This document shows positions 8,855-18,148 of a stretch of 64,000 nucleotides of DNA, piece after piece. The stretch is from Williamsia sp. CHRR-6 (GTDB lineage: Bacteria; Actinomycetota; Actinomycetes; Mycobacteriales; Mycobacteriaceae). The notes under the pieces are model-generated. The model saw only the letters and a program-made list of their open reading frames with translations. It made no database searches and had not been told where the DNA came from. Both the position numbers and the translations under genes were made by a program. The stretch's first letter is position 1; every line of letters begins with the position of its first letter. The stretch is from NCBI RefSeq assembly GCF_018474015.1, contig NZ_JAHCSG010000003.1, positions 62,001 to 126,000 on the forward strand, given 5' to 3'.

Positions 8855-9145
8855 TCAGACCTTACGGAACCACTTGCGCCCGAGGATCGCGTCGATACGG
8901 GGGCGCACATCGACGATGTAGACCAGCACCGCGACCACGCCGAAGATGCCGAAGAACGAGATGACCCCGGTCAGTCCGATGAGCAGGGTGGCGACCGCGA
9001 GGATGGACACCCACATGACCTTCGACTGTCGGTCGACCGCAGGAAAGGCGTCGGGGCGGGTGATGGCCGCATGCACCAGGGCCGCCAGGGCCGCGGCACC
9101 GCCGGCCAGCCAGAGCACGTATACGAGGATGCTGATGATCGCCAC
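8855..9145 (-). CDS. DUF2516 small membrane protein
   Basis: A 96-residue protein with three hydrophobic segments (about residues 3-28, 45-66 and a short one near 68-80) and a basic C-terminus ending RKWFRKV. Sequence and position, next to hbhA and read in the same direction, match the DUF2516 family (M. tuberculosis Rv0476 lies beside hbhA Rv0475). Function is unknown. The GTG start lies just beyond the hbhA terminator hairpin, so it may have its own promoter or depend on readthrough. Confidence 0.82.
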   Translation of the reverse strand: MAIISILVYVLWLAGGAAALAALVHAAITRPDAFPAVDRQSKVMWVSILAVATLLIGLTGVISFFGIFGVVAVLVYIVDVRPRIDAILGRKWFRKV

Positions 9146-9190
9146 GCCACGAGCCTAACGGGTCGGTCCCATCGGCCCGTTAGAACACAG

Positions 9191-9227
9191 ACCACCCCCG
9201 CCCGGGTGCGACCCGAACGGGGGTGGT
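9191..9227 (-). terminator. hbhA terminator hairpin
   Basis: ACCACCCCCG (9191-9200) pairs perfectly with CGGGGGTGGT (9218-9227), and a nested CGGGT/ACCCG stem lies in the loop. It begins 24 bases past the hbhA stop. There is no clear U-tract, as is usual for actinobacterial hairpin terminators. Confidence 0.65.
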
Positions 9228-9250
9228 CGACAGGTGTACTGCTGGGTGGA

Positions 9251-9937
<687 letters not shown>

Positions 9938-10010
9938 ATCTGTTTCCCTCTCGGTGTGTGAACTGTTGATGCAACGATCGCGTGCTCGCGACCGTGGTTC
10001 GGCAAACCGC

Positions 10011-10532
10011 TTACGGCTCAACCTCTTCGGCGTCTGATCCGGGTGGATCAGATGTCCTCGAGCCAGACTCCTTGGAGGAAGACCCGGCAGCGTTGTTCTC
10101 CCTGCGGAAGGTCTCGTAGATCTCGAGCATCATCTGCTTCTGACGTTCACTGATCTGCGAGTCGGCCAGCAGCGCATCACGCACCGGACTGGCCGCGCGG
10201 GGTTCGAGAATGCCGGCCCGGACGTAGAGCACTTCGGCCGACACACGCAGACCCTTGGCGATCTGCGCCAGCACATCGGCGGAGGGCTTGCGCAGCCCCC
10301 GTTCGATCTGGCTGAGGTACGGATTGCTGACCCCGGCCCGCTCCGCCAACTGACGCAGCGACACCTCGGCGGCGATCCGCTGAGATCTGATGAAGTCACC
10401 GATGTCCTGCGCGGCGCTGGCCACACCGGTACCGATCTCCTGGGCTGCGTTCGCCACTCCGGCGACCACCCCCGCAACGTCATCGGACAACGCCTCTGAC
10501 GCGCGGTCCGGTGAGCTGGTGGACTCGGCCAT
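10011..10532 (-). CDS. XRE-family helix-turn-helix regulator (Rv0474-like)
   Basis: A 173-residue protein. Residues 48-105 form a lambda-repressor-type HTH: RSQRIAAEVSLRQLAERAG, then VSNPYLSQIERGLRKPSADVLAQIAKGL. It is followed by a helical region containing SERQKQMMLEIYETFRREN. The N-terminal 45 residues are Ala/Val/Gly-rich and probably helical. A strong GGAGG precedes the ATG. It directly precedes hbhA on the same strand, matching Rv0474-Rv0475 in M. tuberculosis, and probably controls this locus. Confidence 0.88.
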   Translation of the reverse strand: MAESTSSPDRASEALSDDVAGVVAGVANAAQEIGTGVASAAQDIGDFIRSQRIAAEVSLRQLAERAGVSNPYLSQIERGLRKPSADVLAQIAKGLRVSAEVLYVRAGILEPRAASPVRDALLADSQISERQKQMMLEIYETFRRENNAAGSSSKESGSRTSDPPGSDAEEVEP

Positions 10533-10614
10533 CGATCACCCTCCTCAGGTCTCGCGACCAGTATCGGCAGGGGTGCTAGCTAATGCAAGCGGTCTGCTAA
10601 CTCTGCACGTCAAA

Positions 10615-10630
10615 TGTGGTGCACACCACA
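10615..10630. promoter_or_regulatory. 16-bp palindrome upstream of the XRE regulator
   Basis: TGTGGTG-CA-CACCACA is a perfect palindrome with seven-base arms in the 126-base gap between the DUF445 stop and the XRE-regulator start. The two-base centre makes an RNA hairpin unlikely and a protein-binding site more likely. Autoregulation by the XRE protein is a reasonable guess. Confidence 0.35.
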
Positions 10631-10658
10631 AAAGGCCAGGTCGTCGACCACACGATGC

Positions 10659-12002
10659 TCAGCCGCCGAAGAGCAACACCGAGACGGTGTAGATGACCAG
10701 GCCGGCCAGCGAGCCCACCACCGTGCCGTTGATCCGGATGAACTGCAGGTCGCGCCCCACCTGCAGTTCGATCTTGCGGCTGGTGTCCTCGGCGTCCCAG
10801 GCGCGCACGGTCTCGGTGATCACCGAGACGATCTCATCGGCGTAGTTGTCGGCGACGTGACGCGCCACCCGCACGGTCCACATGTTCATCTTGGCCTGCA
10901 GCACCTCATCAGAATCGATGCGTGTGGCCACCGTGATCACCGCATCGGCCAGGCCGGTACGCAGCGAGCTGTCCGGGTCGTCGAGGGCCTGTTCCAGCAC
11001 CGCCTTGGCCGCCTTCCACGCCGTGGACGCCGCACCGGCCACCTCGTCGCGACCGAGGAACTCGTCCTTGATCGACTCGAAGCGGGCGATGGTCGCCTCG
11101 TCGTGCTGCAGATCGTCGGCGAAGGTGTCGAGGAATGCACGCATCGCCCGTCGGACCTCGTGTTCGGGGTCGGTCTTGACCTTCCAGGTGAACTCGACGA
11201 GCTCACGGTGGATGCGCTCACCGACGAGCACGGTGAGGAACTTGGGTGCCCACGTGGGGCCGTCACGATCGATAACCCGGTCGATCAACGGTTGACTCTC
11301 CAGCGACCATTCATGGGCGCGGTCACACAACAGCGCGATCACCGGTTCGAGACGGTCTTCGTCGATGAGCTGCTCGAGGATGCGCCCGGCCGGCGGTCCC
11401 CACTGCGGGCGCGCCAACCACTGCACCCCGGCCATGATCAGCTGTTCGATGTCCTCGTCGCGCAACATCTCCCCGGCGAGGCTGATGATCCGCGAGGCCT
11501 CGGCCGAGATGCGATCGGCGTTGGCTGGATCGGCCAGCCAATGCGACACCCGCCCGGGCAGCCGCAGCTTGGACACCTGATGTTCGATGACCGCCGGCGT
11601 CATGAAGTTCTCCTCGATGAACCCACCGAGCTGATCACCGATCTGATCCTTCTTGCGACGGATCAGTGCGGTGTGCGGAATCGGCAGTCCCAGAGGCTGT
11701 TTGAACAGTGCGGTCACGGCGAACCAGTCGGCCAAGCCGCCCACCATGCCGGCCTCGGCCGCGGCGCGCACGAAGGGCACCCACGCGCCGGCATCGCCGC
11801 GACTCTCCAGCCACCGCGTGAACAGGTACACGATCGCCGCTGCGACCAGCATCCCGGTGGCCACGTATTTCATCCGGCGCAGCGACGATCGACGCTCGGC
11901 GTCGGCGGCCGTGGGCACGGCGAACCCGACCGAGGGCCCAGGGTTCCCGACCGCAGACACTGCGGTGCGTGGGTTGCGGTCAGACAACGGGGTACGAGTC
12001 AC
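10659..12002 (-). CDS. DUF445 family membrane protein
   Basis: A 447-residue protein of the DUF445 (YjiN-like) family. A transmembrane helix lies at about 44-62, followed by the conserved GMVGGLADWFAVTALFKQPLG near 87-107 and IPHTALIRRKKDQIGDQLGGF. A long helical domain follows, with a C-terminal hydrophobic segment (about 425-445). The function is not known; homologues are inner-membrane proteins with a large cytoplasmic or extracytoplasmic coiled region. GTG start. It is divergent from the TetR-like gene, as Rv0473 is from Rv0472c in M. tuberculosis. Confidence 0.87.
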   Translation of the reverse strand: MTRTPLSDRNPRTAVSAVGNPGPSVGFAVPTAADAERRSSLRRMKYVATGMLVAAAIVYLFTRWLESRGDAGAWVPFVRAAAEAGMVGGLADWFAVTALFKQPLGLPIPHTALIRRKKDQIGDQLGGFIEENFMTPAVIEHQVSKLRLPGRVSHWLADPANADRISAEASRIISLAGEMLRDEDIEQLIMAGVQWLARPQWGPPAGRILEQLIDEDRLEPVIALLCDRAHEWSLESQPLIDRVIDRDGPTWAPKFLTVLVGERIHRELVEFTWKVKTDPEHEVRRAMRAFLDTFADDLQHDEATIARFESIKDEFLGRDEVAGAASTAWKAAKAVLEQALDDPDSSLRTGLADAVITVATRIDSDEVLQAKMNMWTVRVARHVADNYADEIVSVITETVRAWDAEDTSRKIELQVGRDLQFIRINGTVVGSLAGLVIYTVSVLLFGG

Positions 12003-12077
12003 CCGACCAGTCTTACCGAACGCGGTCGAGGGCGTCTGCGCGCGCCGCTGTTCACGTGGCGGCGATAGTGTCTGGTG

Positions 12078-13292
12078 ATGCCCGCCCGCGACACCACCGC
12101 CGCTGCCGCCCGCGCGGCTGTGTTGGCCGCGGCCAATGCCAGCAAGTCGTTGGAGTCGGCCTTGCGTGGCGTGGCCGGCGTGGGCTCAGACCCCGGCGTC
12201 AAGACCGACGGCCGCAAGGCGCGGTGGCGTCAACACAAGGAGGACCGGCGCACCGAGCTGGTGGACGGGACGTTGACCGCAGTACGTGAGCTGGGCTCCG
12301 ATGTGGGCATGGACGAGATCGCGACCCACATCGGAGTGTCGAAAACCGTTCTCTACCGGTACTTCTCGGACAAGAACGACCTCAGCACGGCGGCGATGGT
12401 CCGATTCATCGAGACCATCCTGCTGCCCCGGCTCTCCGAGGCGTTGCACGATGACGTCGACGAGTTCACCGTGACACGCGCGGTGATCGCCGCCTACGTG
12501 CAGACCATCTCGGAGAACCCGCAGGTCTACGCCTTCGTCACCAGCTCGCAATTCGCCAGCCCAGCGGTGCTGGCCGACTCCGAGAAGCTGATCGCCACCG
12601 TGGTCGCATACGCCATGAACGAGCGTCTGCGCGAGCGCGACCTGGACACCAGCGGCTTCGAGACGTGGTCGTATGCGCTGGTCGGCGGTGTGCAGCTGGC
12701 CACCCACTGGTGGATGGTCGAACAGCGCATCACCCAGGAGTCGCTGATCGATCACCTCACGATGCTGGTGTGGACCTCGTTCGTGGGCATCGCGCAGGTG
12801 GGTGGATCGGTGGCCGAGTTCAACCGCCAGGATCATCCGCTGCCCGAGATCGCAACACCTGCCGGCGCCGCGCCGCCCGCGGCTAGGGTGGCCGACATGA
12901 GCGAGGACGCTTCCACCCCGTCTGACCCGCACGCTTGCGACCCGGACGCTTCTTCCCCAGACGCTTGCGACCCGGACGCGGGGGCCGGAGAGTACGTGGG
13001 TCCGGCAACGGTGACGGTGACCGGACGCCGCCCGGTGCAGGTCCCGGTACAGCTCGTGGGGCATTTCGATCCGATCGCGGGTCGCTACACCTGGCAGGGA
13101 CGGATCCGCGGGTTGGCGGACGTGGCCGACCCCACCGATTCGCCGGTCACCGAGGGCACCGCGGTGCGGATCCAGACCCCCCACGGTGCCGGCGACGCGA
13201 CGATGAGCGCGCAGGATGCGTTCGGCGGGCATGTGGTGCGCGGGGTGGGGGCGCCGCCGTTCGCGCAACTCCCCGACGACACCGAGCGCTGA
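12078..13292 (+). CDS. TetR-family regulator fused to a DUF4873 domain
   Basis: One 404-residue reading frame contains two proteins. Residues 45-110 hold a TetR HTH (TLTAVRELGSDVGMDEIATHIGVSKTVLYRYF) and the ligand domain runs to about 265. A short linker with a repeated DACDPDA element follows, then a DUF4873 domain (about 300-400; VTGRRPVQVPVQLVGHFDPI, GRYTWQGRIRG, VRGVGAPPFAQ). I start at ATG 12078 because a TAGTGT box ends six bases before it. The join is odd: at residue 274 an in-frame ATG (12897) is preceded by a TAGGGT box, so the DUF4873 part may also be made alone. TetR identity is secure; the role of DUF4873 is unknown. Confidence 0.85.
   Translation: MPARDTTAAAARAAVLAAANASKSLESALRGVAGVGSDPGVKTDGRKARWRQHKEDRRTELVDGTLTAVRELGSDVGMDEIATHIGVSKTVLYRYFSDKNDLSTAAMVRFIETILLPRLSEALHDDVDEFTVTRAVIAAYVQTISENPQVYAFVTSSQFASPAVLADSEKLIATVVAYAMNERLRERDLDTSGFETWSYALVGGVQLATHWWMVEQRITQESLIDHLTMLVWTSFVGIAQVGGSVAEFNRQDHPLPEIATPAGAAPPAARVADMSEDASTPSDPHACDPDASSPDACDPDAGAGEYVGPATVTVTGRRPVQVPVQLVGHFDPIAGRYTWQGRIRGLADVADPTDSPVTEGTAVRIQTPHGAGDATMSAQDAFGGHVVRGVGAPPFAQLPDDTER
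12884..12899 (+). promoter_or_regulatory. Internal leaderless-type promoter and start for the DUF4873 part
   Basis: TAGGGT at 12884-12889 is seven bases upstream of ATG 12897, the same geometry seen at other probable leaderless starts here. It would give a separate 131-residue DUF4873 protein (MSEDASTPSD...) from inside the TetR frame. Confidence 0.45.
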
Positions 13293-13321
13293 GCGCTGAG
13301 CGCTCATCAGACCTCAGCGCT
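13292..13321 (+). terminator. Hairpin after the TetR-DUF4873 gene
   Basis: AGCGCTGAG (13292-13300) pairs with CTCAGCGCT (13313-13321) around a 12-base loop, directly after the stop codon. The sequence GAGCGCT is repeated three times around the stop, so alternative pairings exist. Confidence 0.4.
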
Positions 13322-13438
13322 GAGAGCTCACAGCGGGAGCCGGATCAGGCGCTGACGCGTCACAAGAGTTGCGTCCGACCAGTCCAAAGTTGGCTGCCCG
13401 GTGCCGCATTCGTACGCCGACCACGGTACTTTCAGCGC

Positions 13439-14830
13439 ATGCAATCACGTGCGCGCCAGGTCGTGCTCGCCCTCATCGCTTCCGCCGTCACTCCGATGGC
13501 TCTGCTGTCACCCAACGGTGGTCCTGCACAGGCAGCGCCGATCGATCCGCTGCCGCCGCCGATCGTCAACGGTCTGCAGGCTGTCGTGGGGCCGCCGCCC
13601 ATCCCGAAACTGAAGACCATCCCGCCGATCGCTTACACACCAGGCCTGAGCCATTCGCTGATGGAGCTGCGCGCGGCGATGCTGCCGCCGCCGGTGGGCG
13701 ATCCGTTCTTTGACGTCTGGCCCGCCAACCTGGCCTCCTACAAGCCGGGCGAGATCATCGGCGTGCGTGAGGTGACCAAGGTGGCGCGCACCGTCATCAA
13801 CGGCTCGGTCACCTCGGTTCGGCAGTTCAAGTTTCGCACCACCGACTCGTTCGGCCTGCCGAGTTTCGGCACCGCCTCGGTCCTGACGCCCACCACCGCG
13901 TGGGCCGGTCCGGGTCCGCGGCCCATCCTGCTCAACGACCAGCCGATCGTCTCGCTGGGCACCAAATGCAACCCGGGCTACTCGTTCTCCCATGGGGCAC
14001 AGGCGGGTTCGCAGTTGGACAACACGCCCCCGGCCACCAAGATGGCGTTGGCCAAGGGCTACACCGTCGTGCTGCCCGACTATCAGGGCCCACGGATGGC
14101 CTACGGCGAACCCGTCGTCGCCGGTCACATCACCCTCGACTCGGTCCGGGCACTGGCCCGCCTGGAGCCCACCGATTTCGCCAAACGCAAGATTGCGGTG
14201 ACCGGTTACTCCGGCGGTTCCATCGCGGTCAACGGCACCGTGAAGTTGGTCAATTCCTATGCGCCCGAACTGAAGAAGCAGTTCGTCGGCGCGGTCCTCG
14301 GTGGCACACCCGCCAACTTCAAGGCCCTCATCGGCAGCATGAACGGCAACCTGGCCACCGGCGTGCTGACCGCAGCGGTGATGGGTATCACCCGCGAACA
14401 CCCGGAGTTGTTGGCACGCACGTACAACAACCCGGCGTTGTGGGTGGGTACCTCTGAGATCTACCGCAACGCGTGCAACACCGAACTCGGTTACACGGGT
14501 GCGGCTTTCCTACCGCTGCAGGCGTTGTCGAAGGACGCCGACCCGTTGAACTCGCGCAACGCCAACGAGGTGTATCGCATCGGCACCTTCGCCGAGGGCA
14601 CCTCGGCGATGCCGATGTACATCTATCACGGGGCTCAGGAGTTCTGGATCCCGATCGGTCCGGCCCGTGAGCTGTGGCGTCAACAGTGCCGGCGCGGCGT
14701 CAACGCCTCGTTCCGGCTGGTGCCCGGCGAGCATCTCTACGCCGCGCCCAACGGGTTCCCCGATGCCTTGCAGTGGATGGACGATCTGTTCCGGGGCAAG
14801 TCGATACCCAACGGCTGCAAGCCGTCCTGA
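13439..14830 (+). CDS. Secreted lipase (LIP family)
   Basis: A 463-residue exported alpha/beta hydrolase of the secretory lipase (LIP, CalA-like) family. It has a Sec signal peptide (MQSRARQVVLALIASAVTPM, cleavage probably near AQA-AP at residues 28-30), a Pro-rich segment, then GEIIGVREVTKVA and the lipase core. The nucleophile elbow GYSGGS places Ser258; the histidine is in VPGEHLYAAP near the C-terminus and an Asp lies in the preceding loop. Cysteines in KCNPGY, NACNTE, QQCRRG and NGCKPS fit extracellular disulphides. It probably hydrolyses triacylglycerols or esters outside the cell. Downstream is a hairpin terminator. Confidence 0.9.
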   Translation: MQSRARQVVLALIASAVTPMALLSPNGGPAQAAPIDPLPPPIVNGLQAVVGPPPIPKLKTIPPIAYTPGLSHSLMELRAAMLPPPVGDPFFDVWPANLASYKPGEIIGVREVTKVARTVINGSVTSVRQFKFRTTDSFGLPSFGTASVLTPTTAWAGPGPRPILLNDQPIVSLGTKCNPGYSFSHGAQAGSQLDNTPPATKMALAKGYTVVLPDYQGPRMAYGEPVVAGHITLDSVRALARLEPTDFAKRKIAVTGYSGGSIAVNGTVKLVNSYAPELKKQFVGAVLGGTPANFKALIGSMNGNLATGVLTAAVMGITREHPELLARTYNNPALWVGTSEIYRNACNTELGYTGAAFLPLQALSKDADPLNSRNANEVYRIGTFAEGTSAMPMYIYHGAQEFWIPIGPARELWRQQCRRGVNASFRLVPGEHLYAAPNGFPDALQWMDDLFRGKSIPNGCKPS

Positions 14831-14851
14831 CCGGTTGCGGTCCGCAACCGG
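14831..14851 (+). terminator. Lipase terminator hairpin
   Basis: CCGGTTGCG-GTC-CGCAACCGG is a perfect nine-base stem with a three-base loop, starting on the first base after the lipase TGA. Confidence 0.65.
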
Positions 14852-14876
14852 GCCCACCGGCGCTAGATTGGCAGCC

Positions 14877-15734
14877 ATGACACCGCCGGGATGGTCGGCC
14901 GCGCCCAGAGATCTGCTGCGGCCCAGCGCCATGGGACCGTTTGCAGACATCGACCACGAGAGCTGTCTTGGCTTCACGAAGTCGAAAGCCGACGGCGCCG
15001 AGATCTTGGCGCAGCGCGGGGTGGTGCTGGCCGGGCTGCAGGAGCGGTTGTTCGCCAACGGTCGCAGCGGCGACACCCGGTCGGTGCTGCTGGTGTTGCA
15101 GGGTATGGACACCGCAGGCAAGGGCGGGATCGTGCGCAATGTGATGGGGATGGTCGACCCGCAGGGAGTCGCGCACGCGTCGTTCGGCAAGCCCACCGAG
15201 GAGGAGTTGTCGCACGATTTCCTGTGGCGGATCCACAAGCAGATCCCGCCCGCCGGGCACATCGGCGTGTTCGACCGCTCGCACTACGAGGACGTGTTGG
15301 TGGTGCGGGTGCACAACCTGGTGCCCCGCTCGGTGTGGGAGCCGCGGTACGACATCATCAACCAGTTCGAGGACGAGCTGATCGCCTCGGGCACGGTGAT
15401 CATCAAGGTGGCCCTTGCCCTGTCGTTTGAAGAGCAGGGTCGGCGGCTGGCCGAACGGTTGGATCGTCCGGACAAGTACTGGAAGTACAACCCCGGCGAT
15501 GTGGACGAGCGCGGATTCTGGTCGGATTATCAGGCGGCGTATCAGGCGATGCTGGATCGCACCGATACCCCCGGCGCACCCTGGTATGTGGTGCCCGCGA
15601 ACCGCAAATGGTATGCGCGCCTTGCCGTCACCGAATTGTTGATCGACGCGCTGGAACGGCTCGACCTGGATTGGCCACCGGCCGACTTCGACGTCGAGGT
15701 GGAGAAGGCTCGCCTGGCGGCAACCCGTGAGTGA
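14877..15734 (+). CDS. Polyphosphate kinase 2 family protein, class III-like
   Basis: A 285-residue PPK2 that uses polyphosphate to phosphorylate nucleotides. Walker A is LQGMDTAGKGG (about 78-88) and the Walker B/lid segment FDRSHYEDVLVVRVHNLV lies at about 130-147. ASFGKPTEEEL and PWYVVPANRKWYARLAV are typical of the class III/TIGR03709 branch, which can act on both AMP and ADP. The class is inference from motifs. The ATG is seven bases after a TAGATT box (14864-14869), so the transcript is probably leaderless. A second, different PPK2 lies at 51553-52554. Confidence 0.9.
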   Translation: MTPPGWSAAPRDLLRPSAMGPFADIDHESCLGFTKSKADGAEILAQRGVVLAGLQERLFANGRSGDTRSVLLVLQGMDTAGKGGIVRNVMGMVDPQGVAHASFGKPTEEELSHDFLWRIHKQIPPAGHIGVFDRSHYEDVLVVRVHNLVPRSVWEPRYDIINQFEDELIASGTVIIKVALALSFEEQGRRLAERLDRPDKYWKYNPGDVDERGFWSDYQAAYQAMLDRTDTPGAPWYVVPANRKWYARLAVTELLIDALERLDLDWPPADFDVEVEKARLAATRE

Positions 15735-15769
15735 ATTACGCCCTCCCGCGGTACCAAATCACTCACGGG
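15724..15769. terminator. Bidirectional hairpin overlapping both stop codons
   Basis: CCCGTGAGTGA (15724-15734) is perfectly complementary to TCACTCACGGG (15759-15769). The left arm contains the last codons and TGA of the PPK2 gene, and the right arm the last codons and TGA of the converging metE-like gene. One 11-base stem could terminate both transcripts. Confidence 0.55.
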
Positions 15770-18062
15770 GCGCAAGGCCACCCCGGCGGCGTTGGCGGCG
15801 CGCAGCGGCGACCATGTTGCGCAGCGACGGTTCCAGCTGCCAGTAGTGCCTGGTCTTCAGACCACCATCGGGGTTGACCCACAACCGATCCGGGTCGATG
15901 GCCTGCACCGCGCGCTGGATCCGTTCGTCGATCTCGTCGATGTCGGGGATGGCCGCGCTGCGACTCTCATAGACCCCCGGGCCCACCCCACGTTTGATGG
16001 CGGTACCGCTGGCCACGATCTCGTCGAGCACCCAGTCGATGGATCGGGTGGCGACGATGGAGGTGACGTCGGCGTCGAGAGCGTCGAAGGCCTCGACCAC
16101 TTTGGCGATGCTGGAGTAGCCCAGGTGGGTGTGGATCTGGGTTTCCGGCTTGGCCCCGCCTACGCTGAGCTTGAACGCCGCCACCGCCCAGTCGAGGTAG
16201 CCTTCACGACCCCGTTCGCGTAGCGGCAGCAGCTCCCGGATGGACGGCTCGTCGACCTGGATGATCTTGATGCCGGCCTTCTCCAGATCAGCCACCTCGT
16301 CGCGCACCGCCAACGCCAGCTGCTCGGCCGTCTCGTATAGCGGCTGATCCTGTCGCACAAAGGATCTGGCCAACATGGTGACCGGTCCGGTGAGGATGCC
16401 CTTGACCGGCTTGTCGGTCAAGGACTGGGCGAAGGTGATCCACTCGACGGTCATCGGCTGCTTGCGTTTGATGTCCCCATAGAGCACCGGCGGCCGCACA
16501 AAGCGTGAGCCGTAGACCTGCACCCACCCGAAATGTGTTGCGGCGTAACCGTCCATCAACTCGGCAAAGTACTGGATCATGTCGTTGCGCTCGGGCTCGC
16601 CGTGTACCAGGACATCGAGCCCGATGTCCTCCTGCAGGGCGATCACCCGGCGGATCTCGTCGCGGATCCGCTCGGCATACTCATCCCAGGTGAGCCGCTG
16701 CTGCCCGTAATCGTAACGGGCCTTGCGCATCTCGGGGGTCTGCGGAAACGACCCCAGCGTGCAGGTGGGCACCGGCGGCAACCCTAGGACCTTCGCCTGG
16801 ATGGCCTTGCGCTCCTCGTAGGGGGCGCGCTCACGCTGCTCGGGCCGGATGTTGGCAACCCGTTGGCGCACATCGTGTTTGAGTTTGAAATGCACCGTCT
16901 CGGGACGTTTGCTCCACTCCGGCGGCGCACCGTGGGTGACGGCCTTGGCCAACGCCACCACCTCGCCCACCTTCTGCTTGGCGAAGGCGAGACGGTCGGC
17001 GACATCACCGGGGATGTCGTATTCGATCAGCAGGTCGATCGGCACGTGCATCAGGCTGCACGAGGTGGACACCACGATGTCGGGCACCACGGCCTTGAGC
17101 GCCAGCAGATATTCCAGCGTCTGGGTCTTGTCGGCCTTCCACACGTTGCGGCCGTTGATGACTCCCGCATACAGGCGCTTGCGTTTGATGCCGGGGATCT
17201 CGGTGAGGGTGGCCGGGCTGATGCGTTCGCTGACCAGGTCCAGACCGATCGCCTCGATCTTGGTGGCTGCCAACACCGGCAACGCGGGACCGAGATCGCC
17301 GTACTGGCCGGTCACCAGCAGCCGCGGCCGCTGGGCAGCCGCCGAGAGCCGGTCGTAGACCGTGCCCAGCAACGCTATCTCCTGCGCGGTGCGGTCGGAG
17401 GTGAACGCCGGCTCGTCGAGCTGGACGCATTTGGCACCCTGTTTGGCCAGTGCGGTGAACAGGTCGAGGTACACCGCGACCAGGTCGTCGATGCGGTCGA
17501 TGGGCGAGAACCCCTCGGGCGCATCAGGTCCCGGCTTGGACAGCATCAGCAGCGTCAGGGGCCCCAACACCACCGGCCGCAACTCGATGCCCTCGGCTTT
17601 AGCCCGGGCGTGCTCGGCCAGCAGGTCCTGCGCATGCAGTGAGAACTGCGTCGCCGGCGAGATCTCGGGCTGCCGGTAGTGGTAGTTGGTGCCGAAGAAC
17701 TTCACCAACTCCAGCGGCGGGAAATCCGGCTTGCCGCGGGCCATCGCGAAGTAGAAGTCCATCGGCGCCAGCTCGTCGGCCAACGGCGCGAACCGCTGCG
17801 GCACCGCGCCGAACAGCAGAGCGTCGTCGAGCACGTGGTCGTAGAAGGAGAACGTGTTGCCGGGCACCTGCTCCAGACCGGTGGCCGCCAGCTCCCGCCA
17901 GGTGCCGTCCTGCAGTTCTCGCCCGGCCGCCAGCAGATCGTCGAGATCGGCACTGCCGTGCCAGTAGTCCTCGAGCGCGCGCTTGAGCTCGCGGCGGGCA
18001 CCGATCCGGGGATACCCCAGGATCGACGACCCGTATTCGATCTTGTCTGCCGGGCTGGTCAT
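15759..18062 (-). CDS. metE: MetE-like (cobalamin-independent methionine synthase) protein lacking zinc ligands
   Basis: A 767-residue protein aligning with full-length MetE: N-terminal barrel (SSILGYPRIGARRELKRALEDYW) and C-terminal barrel (GPVTMLARSF, QVDEPSIRELLPLR). In E. coli MetE the zinc is held by His641, Cys643, Glu665 and Cys726. Here the segments read HTHLGYSSI, DADVTSIVATRS and VNPDGGLKTR, so Cys643 is Gly, Glu665 is Val and Cys726 is Gly; the conserved His of the GPGVYDIHSP motif is Arg (GPGVYESRSA). It may therefore not make methionine. I chose ATG 18062 because AGGA is six bases upstream; an ATG two codons earlier is also possible. No cobalamin riboswitch is visible upstream. 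Confidence 0.85.
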   Translation of the reverse strand: MTSPADKIEYGSSILGYPRIGARRELKRALEDYWHGSADLDDLLAAGRELQDGTWRELAATGLEQVPGNTFSFYDHVLDDALLFGAVPQRFAPLADELAPMDFYFAMARGKPDFPPLELVKFFGTNYHYRQPEISPATQFSLHAQDLLAEHARAKAEGIELRPVVLGPLTLLMLSKPGPDAPEGFSPIDRIDDLVAVYLDLFTALAKQGAKCVQLDEPAFTSDRTAQEIALLGTVYDRLSAAAQRPRLLVTGQYGDLGPALPVLAATKIEAIGLDLVSERISPATLTEIPGIKRKRLYAGVINGRNVWKADKTQTLEYLLALKAVVPDIVVSTSCSLMHVPIDLLIEYDIPGDVADRLAFAKQKVGEVVALAKAVTHGAPPEWSKRPETVHFKLKHDVRQRVANIRPEQRERAPYEERKAIQAKVLGLPPVPTCTLGSFPQTPEMRKARYDYGQQRLTWDEYAERIRDEIRRVIALQEDIGLDVLVHGEPERNDMIQYFAELMDGYAATHFGWVQVYGSRFVRPPVLYGDIKRKQPMTVEWITFAQSLTDKPVKGILTGPVTMLARSFVRQDQPLYETAEQLALAVRDEVADLEKAGIKIIQVDEPSIRELLPLRERGREGYLDWAVAAFKLSVGGAKPETQIHTHLGYSSIAKVVEAFDALDADVTSIVATRSIDWVLDEIVASGTAIKRGVGPGVYESRSAAIPDIDEIDERIQRAVQAIDPDRLWVNPDGGLKTRHYWQLEPSLRNMVAAARRQRRRGGLAPRE

Positions 18063-18106
18063 CTGCATTCCTCGCTACGGTCGAGGGCGGGCGCTGGGTG
18101 GTCGTC

Positions 18107-18130
18107 GGGGCGGTCGCACGCGGCCGCCCC
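18107..18130 (-). terminator. Hairpin after fadB2
   Basis: GGGGCGG (18107-18113) pairs with CCGCCCC (18124-18130) around a ten-base loop in the 86-base gap between fadB2 and the metE-like gene. Confidence 0.4.
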
Positions 18131-18148
18131 ACGAAGAGGCTGCTGCGG

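Noticed and set aside
10614-12068. A long open frame antisense to the DUF445 gene
   Set aside because: Composition is typical of a third-position shadow (His, Arg and Gly rich), with no domain. The DUF445 frame on the other strand is convincing.
18063-18148. A cobalamin riboswitch upstream of the metE-like gene
   Set aside because: The 86-base gap is too short and shows only a simple hairpin, with no B12-box-like sequence.
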